A stretch of DNA of 64,000 nucleotides from positions 967,001-1,031,000 of the forward strand of contig JAJFZO010000724.1 of the NCBI GenBank assembly GCA_021397835.1, given 5' to 3'. The notes under the pieces are model-generated. The model had not been told where the DNA came from. It made no database searches and was given only the letters and a program-made list of their open reading frames with translations. How positions within the stretch are numbered: position 1 is the first letter of the stretch; each line of letters begins with the position of its first letter. Position numbers and translations under genes: made by a program. Source of the DNA: Moringa oleifera. Lineage: Eukaryota; Streptophyta; Magnoliopsida; Brassicales; Moringaceae. Shown one piece after another: positions 13,086-26,086 of the stretch.

Positions 13086-15056
13086 TAGAAGGCTCTTTCC
13101 CTCCTAAGAGTTTTAGGCATACTATTTCTTCACCATGTCAGAATTGAAAGGGTAACTCTTGCCCATCTATTTCCGCAAGAATGAGTGCTCCACTAGACAA
13201 AACTCTTTTCACCACACAAGGGCTTTCCTAATTTGGTGCCCGCTTGCCCTTAAGGTCGGGGATATTACCTGAAATCCACTTTAACACCAAATCACCTTCC
13301 TTAGAATTCTTAATGTGTTCCTTTTTGTTTTATGCTTTCTCCATTATTTTTTGGTACATTTGCCCATGGCAAAGGGCCTTTAAGCTTTTCTTATCGATCA
13401 GATTAAATTATTTATATCTAGCCCAGACCTATTTGCTTTTTCCAAATTTGCTTATTTTAAAACTCTAAGAGATGGTATCTCGAGTTTCACTAATAAAACA
13501 ATCTTTGTACCGTACATTAAGGCATAAAGGGTTGCCCCGATTGATATCTTGACTAATGTACAGTATATGTTTAATGCCAAAGGGAGGATTTTGTGCTAAT
13601 CTTGATACATAGTTGTTATCCTATGTATGATCCATTTGATATTTTTATTTGCTACCTCGATTGCTCTATTCATTTGTGGCAAAATTATGATGATGGATTT
13701 TAAATTGCTTGTATAGCTCCTCTATTGCCTTGCTATTTAAATTCATGGTATTATTCAAGATGATTCTTTTCGAGGGACCATATCGATAGATTATCTCCTT
13801 TTTAAAGAAGTTTATCACTATTGGCTTTGTTACTTAAGAGAAAGATCATGCTTTAATCTATTTGGTGTAAGTAATCGATGAACATTAAAATGAATCTATG
13901 CTTATTTGAAGTCTTTAGGATAATTGGATCGATTAGATCAAACCCCACATAGAGAATGACCAAGGAGCAGTCATCATATGTAACTTTAAAAGAGTAACTT
14001 GTATCTTATCTGTATATATCTGGCACTTATGGCACTTTCATACATACTGTATGCAGTTCATTTCTATAATGAGCCAATAATATCCCGCTCTAATTATTTG
14101 TCTTGCTAGCATTGCTTGCATGTGTTTTGTAAACTATTTCAGATATTTCTTTTAGTATCTCCTGAGCATCTTTGATGTCTAAACATCTTGATAGTTTTTA
14201 ATCAAAAATATTTTTTTATACAACATCTCTCCATCAGCTAGATAACTTGACGCTAGTTTTATTTAGTTATTTAATCATTTTTATTGCTTTTTCAAGATAT
14301 AGCTATTCCTTAAGGAATTTTTAGATGTCATAATACAGTGGCTTTCATCTTTTTATTTGTCTAGCGTGGCACAATAAGTAGTGACCTAGTATATGCTTAT
14401 TTTGATAGGCGTGATGTTTCTAGGGTTGCTTATTTGAAACATTACAGCTAAGGTAGCTAGGTCATCTACATTTGATTTTTTTCTCAGGGGAAATAGTTAA
14501 AACATATCTTGAAAGTCTCCTAACAAATGCTCTGCAAATTTGTAGATATTTGCAGCTAAGAGTTCCTTACCAACCATTCCGCTTTTAATTGATAGATGAT
14601 AGGGTGAAGTCTCCGTAGATAATGTATTGTTTGATATTTTTATTTGTTATAGTTTTCAAGCACATTACACATATTTCATAGTTGCCACATTGTTGGTTGA
14701 ATTAAAGTCTAATCTTGCAATAAAGAGATGATAACCTCTCTTTGGGGATTTTCATAGTACCTTTATGCCATGCCCCAAGGCAATGGATGCTCCATTGAAA
14801 TACATTGTCCATCCAACCATTTCCTTATTAACCAAGTCAATCTAGCTCAATAAGCTTTCATTGGAAAATTCAAACTTAATGGGGAGATAATCATCGATCG
14901 CTTTTTTTGCTAAGAACTCAGCCAAGGCACTCCCTTTTATAGCCTTTTATGAAACATAGATTAAATCATACTCAAACAGAAGTACTTGCCACCTTGCTAA
15001 TCTGCCTGAAATAATGGATTTCCATGAAAGACAATACATGGCAAGTTTTCAATGAC
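13086..15056 (-). pseudogene. Tat gypsy pol remnant: RNase H and integrase
   Basis: From 5' to 3' (high to low coordinates): GRLARWQVLL and KAIKGSALAEFLA (about 15,010-14,930), the end of the first RNase H; WTMYFNGASIALGHGI (about 14,815-14,763), the start of the second, archaeal-type RNase H that defines the Tat lineage; an integrase core with HRFILMFIDY (about 13,910-13,880) and ELYKQFKIHHHN (about 13,740-13,690); and the integrase C-terminus with KEGDLVLKWISG, then VKRVLSSGALILAEIDGQEL (about 13,310-13,140). Stops and frameshifts occur throughout. The enzymes would copy and insert the element's cDNA. The reverse transcriptase is absent, removed at or before the CACTA insertion. Confidence 0.85.
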
Positions 15057-15247
15057 CTACACTACAAAAAAATATAAAAATAGCGACAAAATTTTGCGAC
15101 AGATAAAATCTATCTTTAAATAATGAGAAAATTACTACAATTTTATTTTTTTTGCATCTTACCTACCAATTAGTGACAAATTAACAATTAAAATTAGCGA
15201 CCCGATGTTGATCAAACCTTTGGTTTCTTCTAGGCTACTAAAAAAAT

Positions 15248-15905
15248 TTAGAGTTTATTGGCATTGTGGTTGCTAGTTAGGACGTGGCGTAGCGACCGCA
15301 GCAAGGCGATCACTAGCCACTCCCTTACAATAACGACTCTTATTGGGCGGTCACTGAGGGAAGCCAGTGATGGCATCGACAACGCTAGCAAAAACCCTAC
15401 GATAGTTGTTAAGCCATAATTGGGCACCATAGGCCTAGCACTAGATGCTGCCAGTGGCAGTGATGACCATAGAGTAGTCGATGGGCTTACCCATGCCTAG
15501 CACTAGCGTCTGCCAACGCTTGTTATGGCTGCATGGTCATCGCTAGGCTCACCCAGCTCCATTGACAAGCACGGGGCCGTCGCAAGTCTTTTACGCATGC
15601 CTAACGTTGTCGTCTACCAGCATCTACGATGGTCAGATGATCATCACTAGGCTCACCCAGCTTTAGCTACGAGCATGAGGCTGTCGCTAGAGCTCAAATA
15701 CCCAGCGTTGGCGTTTGCCAGGGCCAAAAAAGGTCGTTGGTGCTTGGTTGGTAGAAGCTAGTGGTAGTGAATGCCACCGGTACTGTGTAGAGTAGCAATG
15801 CATGGCCATGCAAGCTGCAATCAGAGATTGCCTTAATTGATGGTTGCTTGCCATGCATTCACATGGTGGGACTGTCAAAAAATTGAGGAGTCTAGAGACT
15901 GCCAC
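15248..15905. other. GC-richer proximal region of the CACTA element
   Basis: About 15,260-15,910 is clearly less AT-rich than its surroundings, with repeated CACCCAGCT, GCCTAGC and CATGCCTA-type words (for example near 15,480, 15,540, 15,600, 15,650). The words recur about every 60-110 bp. Open frames of 60 and 72 codons on the minus strand show no known domain. I take this as a subterminal or captured GC-rich block, not a gene. Confidence 0.4.
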
Positions 15906-16422
15906 TAAGGCAGGAGCACTATTTTTTTTTCAGTGTGCGTTGCTCCCCCCATTTTCTCTGTAAGTGTCCATCTCGTCTCTTAGTAAATCCTCATTTCTCT
16001 CTCTCTCTCTCTCTAACTTACTTGGTCTTCACTGTATCTTTGCAACTCTTCTCTCTCTTTGCAAAGCTCTATCTTCCGGCAGGTCTCTAAAGCGAGAGTA
16101 AATTTTGGTAAATTTACCCATTTTAAAATTATTAGTTAAATTTCATTTAATGATATTCTTTTGTTAGATTAGAATGGATAGAATAATTTCTGTTATATTT
16201 GATTTAATACTTTTACCAATGTTAGATTAGATGGAATAATTTAAGTTAGATTAAACTGAAAATTTTTAGGTAAATTAGGTTTCACAATTTTTTGTTAGAT
16301 TTGTTAGAATAATTTAAATTATATTAATTTGAAAATTTTTGGTTAGATTATATTTAATTTTTTTTGTATGATTAGATATATCAATTTAGATTAGATTAAA
16401 TTATTAAATTTTGTTTAGATTA

Positions 16423-17170
16423 GATTAAATAAATTTAATTAAGCTATTTAGTTGTTAATTTTATTTGATAATTACTAAATTTATTCTTTATTATATTAGT
16501 TAGATACAATAATTGAAATGGATTGTAATTAAGTTATGATAAAATAATTTAATTATGTTTAAAAAAATTAAATTAGTTAGATGTTAATTAAAATTATTAG
16601 TTGGTAATTTCATTCGGGAATAAATTTTGTGTTTTTTGCATTAATTAGTTTGATATAATTATTTTTTACATTGTGATTATTTTATAATAAATAATTTAAG
16701 TAGATAATTCTAGAAATATTATATTAGTTAGATGTCAATTAAAATATTAAGTTGTAAATTTAATTTGTTAATTAATTTAGTGTTTAGTACACATATTAGT
16801 TAGATATAATTATTTAACATTGTAATTAATTAGTGAAACATAAATTGATCGTATTAATTAAAAATAATAAATTAGTTAGATGCTAATTAAAATTTTAAGT
16901 TATTAATCTTATTTGTCAAAAAATTTAGTTAATGTTAAATTAATTACGTAATATTTTAATTAGATTATAATTTAGACATAAGTAATTTGAATAAATTTCT
17001 ATGAAAATTACATTAATTAAGATGTTAATAAAATTTAGTGGTTATTAATTTAAAATAAATTATTTAACTATATTTTGTAAGGCTATTAATTTTACTTGTT
17101 AATGAGTTTAGCTTGTTGTTGAGTAGTTAGATAACTATTTAATTAGATTATAATTAATTTGAAAAAATAA
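16423..17170. repeat. about 147-bp tandem array inside the CACTA element
   Basis: A TTAGTTAGATG-TAATTAAAATT motif recurs at 16,573, 16,724, 16,872 and (as TTAATTAAGATG) 17,013, spacings of 151, 148 and 141 bp; an earlier matching segment near 16,447 adds a fifth unit. Units are diverged and extremely AT-rich. Confidence 0.7.
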
Positions 17171-17477
17171 TTTATTTAATTTTGTATGAATATTAAATGA
17201 ATTACTGGTTAAATAATTTTTTAGTTTTAAAATTTTATTTATAACTAAATTTAGTTTATATTGTTTGATTTAATAAATAATATATTAAATTTAATTACGA
17301 CATAATCTTTAGATACATTACTTGAGAATTATTGATGAATGTTTACTATCACTTGTCACATGTTTACACGTGCATCGAGGTAAGCGATAGTAATTAAAGG
17401 CTAAATATGTTCTTTATGCTTAAGGCGTGATAAGCATGGCTGGTGGGTTGTTTTCAAAATAAAGGTTAGATCTGTCA

Positions 17478-17741
17478 TTGAACTTTCAGACTTTAATTTC
17501 ATTGGTGGATCAACCTAGGATGCTCATTTTCAAGATGATGAAAAGAAATATCCATCAAATTAAGAATGATGTGAATGATCATCTTATATCTTTGAATGAT
17601 CCAAGTAGGACATTAATAGATATTGATGATGAAAAAGTAGACATGTTGGATCAGTCAGATTTTGAAAGTGTTCTTACTGAAGAAGAGGATGATGAAGTAG
17701 AAGAGCAACAGGAAGAGAAAGACTTTGAAGATGATGATTAG
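17478..17741 (+). CDS. acidic hypothetical ORF in CACTA element
   Basis: An 87-codon open frame with a strongly acidic C-terminus (runs of Glu/Asp such as TEEEDDEVEEQQEEKDFEDD) and an ordinary N-terminus. It lies just upstream of the Transposase_24 pseudogene in the same orientation. It could be the last exon of a first CACTA gene; the composition is typical of transposon-encoded tails, but I recognise no domain and cannot rule out chance. Confidence 0.4.
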   Translation: MNFQTLISLVDQPRMLIFKMMKRNIHQIKNDVNDHLISLNDPSRTLIDIDDEKVDMLDQSDFESVLTEEEDDEVEEQQEEKDFEDDD

Positions 17742-17949
17742 TTATATTTATAAAAAAATTTGTTGTTTGAATTGTTGAATACTATGTTTAAAATAATCCA
17801 GTTTTGTGAAATGGGTTTTGTATAATTTAGTCACTCATTATATTGTATTTTTATCGTGTATTTCAAGTGATTTTAGTTTAATTTTTGGGAAAGATTCTAT
17901 CAAATTTTTTATAGAACTGTAGTTATCAAATTAACTTTCATAAACATGC

Positions 17950-19522
17950 TTAGACGAGAGGTCGAGGGAGACCAGGTGACTCTAAAGGGAGATCAAGTGA
18001 GTATTCTGGAGGAAGAGATCCCCATATTCAAGATGAGGAAGTGGATGTAGTTGTACCGTCTCCACATGGAGTGTTTATATCCACAAATTGTTTTTCTAGT
18101 TTTGCTTTAGGTTCTTTTAGTTTTGCTACTACTAGGGTGTCCAACTCAGCAAGTTTGTAGAGTACATGTAGATAGCAAATTTTTGTAGAGAAAGACACGT
18201 AAGTATCCATGATTAATGTTTTTCAGTATTTAGTATCATTATCTTTATAAATTTTATCACTATTACTTATTACTTTTTATTTTATTGTCTAATTTGACAA
18301 GATCGAACCTTCACTTAAATGTTCAACAAAGATTTATAAGATCTTTAAGGAGAGAGTTGATCCATCTAGGTACATATGGAAAGTGATTTCTCAAGAAACC
18401 AAAAATTTTTATTTTAAAGAATTCAATGTACTTATAATTATTTACCATAAAAAAAGATTTTACATTTTAATTAACGTACTAATCTTTTCTATTTTCTGGA
18501 AGAAACATTTTACATGGGACAAGAAAATAGATGGAGTGGCAAATGCTGCATGGGAGGCTCATGCTGCGAATCGATATGCTAACTTGAAGTATGCATGTCA
18601 TCACAAGGTAAGAAATAAACTTCAATTTGTCTTAGATACTATATGGGAGTAGTGGTAGATATAACAAAACCTGCTGGAGTATAGATGAAAGTGTGAGATT
18701 ATGTCTCGCAATCGATGGAGCGAGACAAATAGACTTAGGTCAGGTCCTTCTCGATACGGTGCTAGTTCATGTTTATTATAAAACCATTGTCGACGTTTGG
18801 TATGTATGATGATTAAATTATTTACATAAATATAAACAAAAATAATATGATTATTTCTTAAATTTTTTTTTTCAAATGCAGGAGTTAGGTAGTGAGCTTA
18901 CTACAATAGAGCTTTTTAAATGGACCCATATTAAGAAATCCAATCCCGAGAAGTTCATAGATAAACATGCCAAAAAACATAATGTAAGTTAATTATCTTT
19001 AACATTAATAAATAACTAAAATTATATTATCTTTTTTACTTCAATATTTAGTGTAACTAACAAGTAAGTTAACAAATTGCTTTATTGTAGGAATGCTTTG
19101 AGGAGTTGGTTGCTTCAGCTTCTTAGCTAGAGGATGGATCTTCTAACACCCCTGATGTAAACTACACTGAGCTCTACTATAAGGCTATAGATGGAGAGAA
19201 GAAGCATCGGGTGTACAAGATTGGTAGTCAAGTTGAATCATGATATTCAGGCAAAAACTCTAATAGTGGACGCTTTATTGATGACGTAGTCATGTAGAAT
19301 ATGCGCTCTTAGATGAAGGCAATGGAAGAGTGCATAGAGTTAGAACGTAAGCCTATAGAAGAACAATTAGATGACGAGCACAAGGTGAGAGAGCATGATC
19401 GCTTACGCTAGGAAAGAAATGTGCAAGTGCGCTTACAGAGAGAGCTTGATATGAATGAGCACATTCGCAAAATAGAGGCTCTCCTTTTAAGAAGTGCACC
19501 TCCAACACCGCCTGATTCATAG
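17950..19522 (+). pseudogene. Transposase_24 (Ptta/En/Spm) pseudogene
   Basis: Plus-strand segments match the plant Ptta/En/Spm transposase family. In order: a Gly/Arg-rich start near 17,960; KERVDPSRYIWKVISQETKN (about 18,340-18,405); KKHFTWDKKIDGVANAAWEA and HAANRYANLKYACHH (18,500-18,605); NRWSETNRLRSGPSRYGAS (about 18,710-18,765); ELGSELTTIELFKWTHIKKS; DGSSNTPDVNYTELYYKAID; and GEKKHRVYKIGSQVES before an Arg/Glu-rich coiled coil and a PPTPPDS end with stop at 19,520-19,522. Two clean GT-AG introns are visible, 18,800-18,881 and 18,984-19,090. Internal stops (for example after LDTIWE) show it is dead. The family's role in transposition is not well defined. Confidence 0.85.
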
Positions 19523-19789
19523 ATATCGTTGCTTTGCTGAACATAATATTTGATTTTGTTAATGTAATTTTTATTTTATGAGTAACGAAAAAATAAGTAG
19601 CATTCAATTTTTATTTTATTTAGCAATTTTTTAAAAACATAATATTATTTTAAATTAATTAATTTTTTAAATTACTACTTTAGTTAGCGATCGATTTTAA
19701 TTTGTCATCTTTTTCCTCCCTTTAACGATCGATGTAAGGGTAGTGATTGATCTTTAGAACCTTTGCGTCTTCTTTCTCCCCTCATCCTG

Positions 19790-20860
19790 TCATATTAACT
19801 TAATGAAAAGGAGGGAATCACTGGCCACATTGGGGCCTTTCTCTACCTTAAATGATAGAATGTCGTTGTCCACCAAATTTTACACTTGATATTTTAAGGC
19901 GATGCAATCATCGATGCTATGGTTTGATACTCCAAAATGACATAAACAAGTAGTAATGGTATTATACCACTTGGGAAACGGTGGATTTAGGGGTCATGTG
20001 AACACTAGCGCTACTAGCTTTTGCTCTAAGAGCTGGTAGTACTGCTCATGGTATGAGATTGAAATTGGTTTGATAGGAGGCCTCAGCCTCTTTGGAGGTG
20101 AATTTTTAGAAGAGTTTCTATCTGTGTCAGTGGCAAAGGTAGCAGAAGCCATACCTCATTCACAATATCTTAGCTCTCGTAAGAATAATAATGGGTAGAA
20201 AAGGTAATGTGAGGTTGTTTAAAGATTTATTGCTTGGAAAAGTTAGTTTCCTCCTTTCTTTTGAAAGTAGTGACTCTTTTATTGTAGAGTCTTGTAACTT
20301 CCGTGACATGAGGGCATTCTTGATGAATTCCATTGTTTGTACTATTCATACAAAGTTTTCACCGCCATTATAACCAGATGATTACACAATAAGGGCCTTA
20401 AAGTTTCAAGAAAAGTTTGAGAGAGCTTTGTATCAATCAATGAAGGTCGTACATGAACAACCATTTTTTTCCATGAAGTGGCATACTCTTTAAAGGTTTT
20501 GTTGCTCTTCTGGCTTATAGTTTGAATTGTGATTATGTTAGGACCTAGTCCCTCCATGTGCCAATATTTGAGGAGAAATGTTATGGCAAAATCCTTCCAT
20601 GTTTAAAATTTTGAAGGCTCTAGATTGACGTACCATTCAAGCGCCTTATTCTTAAGACTATCTTAGAAACAATGGATAAGAAGCTTCTGGTTCCACTCAT
20701 ATCCGTGCATCTTCTATAGAAACATGTTTAGTAAGTACGAGGGTAATGAGACACATTGTACTTGTCAAATTCTATAGATTTGAACTTAGGTGGCATAATC
20801 AAGTCAGTTACTAGACTGAAGTCTGCAATATTAATCTGAACGACCTTTTTCTCTTGCTTC
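19790..20860 (-). pseudogene. Tat gypsy gag pseudogene
   Basis: The minus-strand frame at 20,557-20,342 reads ISQKSNKTFKEYATSWKKMV, then LSQTFLETLRPLLCNHLV, the helical retrotransposon gag core. Downstream, about 19,925-19,850, HSIDDCIALKYQV and NLVDNDILSFKVEKGP match the C-terminal part of Tat gag. Stops separate the blocks. The protein would package element RNA into cytoplasmic particles. It ends about 45 bp from the CACTA element's right edge, so the CACTA sits between gag and the RNase H remnant. Confidence 0.8.
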
Positions 20861-23800
20861 TAGGATCTTACCTGTTCTGCCAATATCTTAGCTAAGAGTT
20901 CTAGATTTTATGAATTATCAATCCGAAGTCACTATAGTTCAGCTTGGTTATCCCAGTCTAGGACTTGGATGATGTTAGTTTCCTTATTTACCTTTTGCCC
21001 ACTAGGTTGTTTGACATTCTAGGATGTCCCTAGGCTATCAATCCAAGGGTCACACTGTACAAGTAGGAGGATTTACGATCCTTTTTCTATTTAAGCTCAA
21101 TCAGGGCTTTTCTTTTTAGTAACATACCGAGGGAGCTCATCATCTATTGGAATTATTCTTACATAATTGTTAAAGGTCATGATGATTTTTCTTCATCTTT
21201 TCATTTATCTTACCTTGGGCTTGCTAAAGCCTCTCAGTTCATGTCATCTGATCTTTAATCTAAGTTAATTATGCTCTAGGTCGAGTGTTTTTCTAAAAAT
21301 GACTAGATAATCCTATGCTCTCCTTATTCTCTTGGGCATTTAATTTTATTAAAAAAAGTACACATGATGTATGCATGATACATTGATGATGCGAATGTGC
21401 ATACAAAAATGGACATCGAGACTTAACATAATAGTTTAAAATTTGATACTCCACTAAGAGTACCTAGTATTAGGTCTATAGTTGAATAAGTCAGAACCTG
21501 TTTGAAAAAGACCTATAACCTTTCAATGAAGGTTATTACATCTTATGAATCACAAGTGTTTTTCATTGAGATAGCTTGTTCAAAGTTATTCAATTCTCGT
21601 TTGAAACTTAAAGCCTCCTTTATGGTCTGTTTAATTTGTTTAATTAGAATCCATGTGAATGATGGGTAAAGTGCCTTTTTTTTTTTTTTAGCATCACTAC
21701 ATGCAAATTTCCTTAGCCTTAAAAAAATTATCCTTCCCTTTACGAGAGGCTTAAACTGGTTTTTGTTTTCTTAATGTCAACCATCTAATTTAATTTATAG
21801 CTTCTTTCTTGATTGATTTTAGCCAACATGTGGTTGACTCAATTTCGGTACTTTTCTTCTTTCGTCTTTTTATCTTTAAAGAGATCATCTACTAAGTCTT
21901 GGTCCATCTTGATTTGTTTTCTAAGCTAACTATTCTCTTACTCCATTTGCTGCATACTTTGGGTTAACTTCTCATATTCCCTCTTACAGATATTTGTTTT
22001 TAATGAATGTTGATTCGAAAGCAAAATTTTTGCCTTTTAAAACAACATTGTCGAACCTCGAATTTGTCTGCTCTTGGAATCGTATTATGCTACACTTATA
22101 TAATATTCCAATTCCCTTACATGATCTTTAGATTGATCTCTTCCTATTACGAGGGTGGTAATTGCTTACTCTTGAAGTAAACATTTATATTATAATGATT
22201 CTAGCTTTCATTGTTAAAAAAAAAAAAAAAATTAAGATTTCAAATCTTTGGTCAACTCGTGGTATTTATCTCTCTATACTCCTCTAGGAGTCAATACAAA
22301 AATTAAAGTAAATTGGTATTGATGAAACCACATTGGGAGTACTATGTCACATACTACTTTCTCTCTCCACTCTTTGTATCTCGATGTAGTTTCTCTGGCC
22401 ATTTAATTTTGAGTCATTGTGCAAAGAAATTGTCACTCTTGATCTACTTATGAATAGTGGGAGAAATACATTGCCCTACTGCTTCCTTGTACTCGATGAG
22501 TGGTTGGGATGAATTGTTTAGTCCTAACCTACTTGAGTATCGTCAATGGGTTATACCTCAACCATTGATGGAAACTTGCTAGAATAGTTAAGGACCATGA
22601 CCCCCCTTTGAATAAAACTAATGTACATTGTAGCTAAGGAGCAACACATCTTACATCACTTTCTTTAAGGACATAGAGAATGATCAACCATTCATGCATA
22701 GTTCTTTCTTTATTTGTTCGAATTCTTACAAATTGTTGAATTGAATTATGGCAAAAAGGGGTCTCTGTGTATGCCTACTAAAAAATCTAAATGGGTCTTA
22801 AGCCATACATACAGTATAAGTACAACCAAGATTTTTCTTTTGCTCGTCTTCTTGACAATATTAAGAGAGCTGATGATTTTAACAAGAACTATAGGGGCAG
22901 GATTGCCTCTTATGCAAGAATGACATGGATACTTATGTAACCTTAAACTTAGAGGAATGTGCTTAAACTATAAAAAGCCAAATCAAATCTTACGAGGTTA
23001 CTTTTTTCGCCTTTATGTTGAAGAATTAACTTTTTTAGGAGTTAAGTAGGAACATAAGATTGTTTCCTTTGTGTTTTTAGTGCTTCTCGAGTTTTTGCTT
23101 GTGCATATCCAATATTTTGCTATTCCCATAATCATCAACTTGAGTGTCTTATTTTGTAACATAAATTCCATGGGGTTGTGAGCTATCAGTCCCTAAAAGT
23201 GCATCACATTCTTCTAAAGCCAAAGTTAAATCCAGATTGTTGAAATGCAAACAATGGTAAAAGGGTTCCTATAAGTTAACAGTAACTCTAATAAGAGATT
23301 TCTTTATTTGGATTTGTAACAAACCTGTAACAGTGTCAAATTATCCCTTAAACTTGCCCTTATCTTAAATATTAGTCTCAGCCCACATCCTTTAGAGGAT
23401 GGATAAATCATTCCTTTTTAAACTCAAAGAAATTCTCTCAATCAAGCAAGACATCCTTAAACATCCTCTATTCTTCCTCAAACCATTTTTGTGCTTGGAA
23501 AGTGGTCATCATAACCATAACCACATTACTTTCATCATATCAGGATGTTTTATGATCAAGGATTCTGAGTAAAATTGGTAGACTTTTGTAATTTCTATTG
23601 AGCTATAAGTGTACATCATGAAGTTTCTCAATGTCAATGCCATGCAAAAAGATGCATGATGGTAAAACAACTAAATAAGTCAGCACAAGTCACGATCATA
23701 TTTGATCCTTTTAACCCGAGTCTATGTCCTATTAGAGGGCTTCCTATAGTTGAAAGTTTCCTAATTTTGACCTTCCTAAAATTAATATGTAGGGTTAACG

Positions 23801-24223
23801 ATTGATGGTTTGACCTAAAATAGGATTTTCTATTCTTCTAAAGGCTCCCAAATCGTCCCTTAATGTCGGTTCAACAAAGAGGGTATTCTTGGCCCATAAT
23901 TACCTGCATGAGCGTGCATGGGAAGAAAACTTTCCCTTCATAGATGAAAATGAATATAAGTTTCAACCTGAGTGAAGCTAGCAGTATTATATGCATAGAG
24001 ATTAGGTACCTTTCGAATACTGGCTACTCAACCCTTCCTAATAAAGGACGGTCGTAAAAGACCAAGCTTAAGTGTAGAGTTAATGCATGCATGATTATGT
24101 AATATGTGATAGTTTAATATATTAAAACATACAAGGAAATCAAGTTTGAACTCTTGGATTTTCACTTGATGAAAAATTTATAGGTCTAAGGCTTGACTTT
24201 ATGAAACTATAGATTCTAGGTTC
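20861..24223 (-). other. Tat leader between primer site and gag
   Basis: About 3.4 kb of AT-rich sequence with a poly-A run at 22,217-22,231 and short open frames only. Tat/Ogre elements often carry an extra ORF before gag; if one was here it is no longer readable. Confidence 0.5.
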
Positions 24224-24243
24224 AATCCCCAGTGGAGTAGCCA
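24224..24243 (-). other. Tat primer binding site
   Basis: The minus strand reads TGGCTACTCCACTGGGGATT, one base from the TGGCGACTCCACTGGGGA site used by Tat/Ogre elements. It lies directly inside the 5' LTR and fixes the element's orientation. Confidence 0.85.
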
Positions 24244-25430
24244 AGCAATCACATTAGGGCCCAATAGCAAACTAGGTACTCCATCTCCTGCAATGAGAAA
24301 TGGGTGGAATTTAGTTAGAAATGACATATCTTGAAATTCATTTTGGTCAGCCTTTTTCAATGAAAATCAAGAAAATAAGAGTCAACACCAATCATTTTTC
24401 TTTATGATGTGATTGGTCACTAAAATTACTTTTGTTTTTATTTATATCCTTTTTTTGTTAATTAAAAACATAAAGTAAGGCAAAAGAAAAAGTTAATGGC
24501 ACTAGTCAAACTTTACCAAGAAATATGTGTTCGTAAGTTGGTACATGTGGGAAAGAATTAGCATCCTCACAAACACCAAAATTAGTAGCAATCACATAAA
24601 AAAGTATTATGTTTGTGATGTAAAATAAATATTCGAGATTGATTCCTATTCAAAAAAATTAGAAAATTATAGAGAACCTTAAAAGCATGCATGAATGATG
24701 GAAACTTCGAAGTATAGCTATTGCCATATCTTAGTTTCCAAAACTATTTTATTTAAGACTCAAAAGATTGGCATCTATCAAGTTGTTTTGAATCTTGAAA
24801 GAAGTGTAAAGAAAGAATAATATTTCCTTGAAGTTATTAGAGAGCATTCAAGATGATGCATTTTAGGTGAGGATAAAAGAAAGATACATAGACCATCTCC
24901 TGTTTCCTTAAAACAAATGGTTTTATTCTAGAACTTCGTGTAGTGAGTGATTTCTATGCACACATTATTCTAAATTCATTTATGTAGAAAGGAGGGCACA
25001 TGACACAGAAATGATAAAGAAAAGGAACTCAGTACAAGAAGAAAATAACAAAGAAATGAGAACATCAAAGAAAGCATGAAAAAAGTATCAAGAAAGCATT
25101 AAAAGAACATCAAGTTTTCACATATGGGTGAGTTTGTTATAAGAAAAATACTATAGGATAACTACATTTACCTGCTGGCATAACATAACAACTTTTTTCA
25201 GTTCTTCATTGAAAGAACTTTTACACACTCTTGACTTTGTGAAAAATGAAAGTCTTTCACTTTCATAGACAGAAAACTATTCTTCTTAGACAACTCTTAT
25301 AAACAAAATAAAAAAGGTCCTTTAAAAAAATGTCTTCCCAAACTAGTCCAAAACCTCACTGTAAAAGGAAAATAATTGGTGTAAAAAACGAAATCCAAGA
25401 AAAAATCTCTTTTCCCTTCAATTTAAGGGG

Positions 25431-25438
25431 TATTTATA
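25431..25438 (-). promoter_or_regulatory. TATA box in Tat LTR
   Basis: The minus strand reads CCTATAAATACCCCTTAAA; TATAAATA is a strong plant TATA box. Placed about 2.0 kb into the LTR and 1.2 kb before the primer site, it would set the U3/R boundary. Confidence 0.6.
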
Positions 25439-26086
25439 GGTGTGGTCTTGCCAAAAATGGCAGGTGCATGCCATTGATCTAAGATGTGTGGATGAATAGT
25501 TCTTGTATCAGATGCACTTTTCTTGAATCTAAAATATTTTGAACAATTTCTAGAAATATGAAGAAGAAACATGTCTAATGTCTTATTGTTCATTTATGTA
25601 ACTTGGTGTAGCTTGGGATATCCTAAATTCTAGATTTTTCCAAGGTCGGGATCTTGGTATCAAGGATGACCCAATAATTGATTGGAGATTTTGCCTAAGT
25701 CAGGGAAGAACGCAAATGATGAATATAGGTTAAAAAAATATGCCTTCAGTGCATAGTTAACTTTCCAATATGTCGTTTCTAAGTGTTTTTTCTAATACAA
25801 TCAATAGTTAGGTTCCAGCTCATGATTTCCCTATTACCTAGGGATGCAAAAAGGTCACACATTTTGAAAGCATATTATACCTTTGTTTTCCTAATGTATG
25901 ATTACTACATTTAAAAAGGGTCTCGTAGTTTTCTCTCTTTTTCTTCACTTTACTTTATCTCGTGCGAAGCCTCCAAACTCTCTCTTAATAAAGCTAGAGC
26001 TCTGCATTTTTGTCTTCAAAGTTCATCCTCTCCTTAGGTGAGTTTTCTATATCTTTTTTATTTTTTCATTTAAGCACTTGAGATAT

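Larger units (their letters stand above)
15060..19745 (+). mobile_element. CACTA (En/Spm) transposon nested in the Tat element
   Basis: The left end reads CACTACAAAAAAATATAAAA followed by repeated AGCGACAAA-type subterminal motifs, as in CACTA elements. Tat coding sequence stops 4 bp to the left and Tat gag is clear from about 19,790 on the right, so the insert is bounded on both sides. The right terminus is poor: TTAGCGATCGATTTTAATTTG subterminal motifs near 19,680 and a GTAGTG at 19,740-19,745 are the best candidates, and no 3-bp target duplication is visible. Inside are a tandem array, an acidic ORF and a Transposase_24 pseudogene, all in plus orientation. Confidence 0.75.

Noticed and set aside
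19740..19745. GTAGTG as exact right end of the CACTA element
   Set aside because: Only six bases agree and no 3-bp target duplication matches CTA at the left. Used only as an approximate limit.
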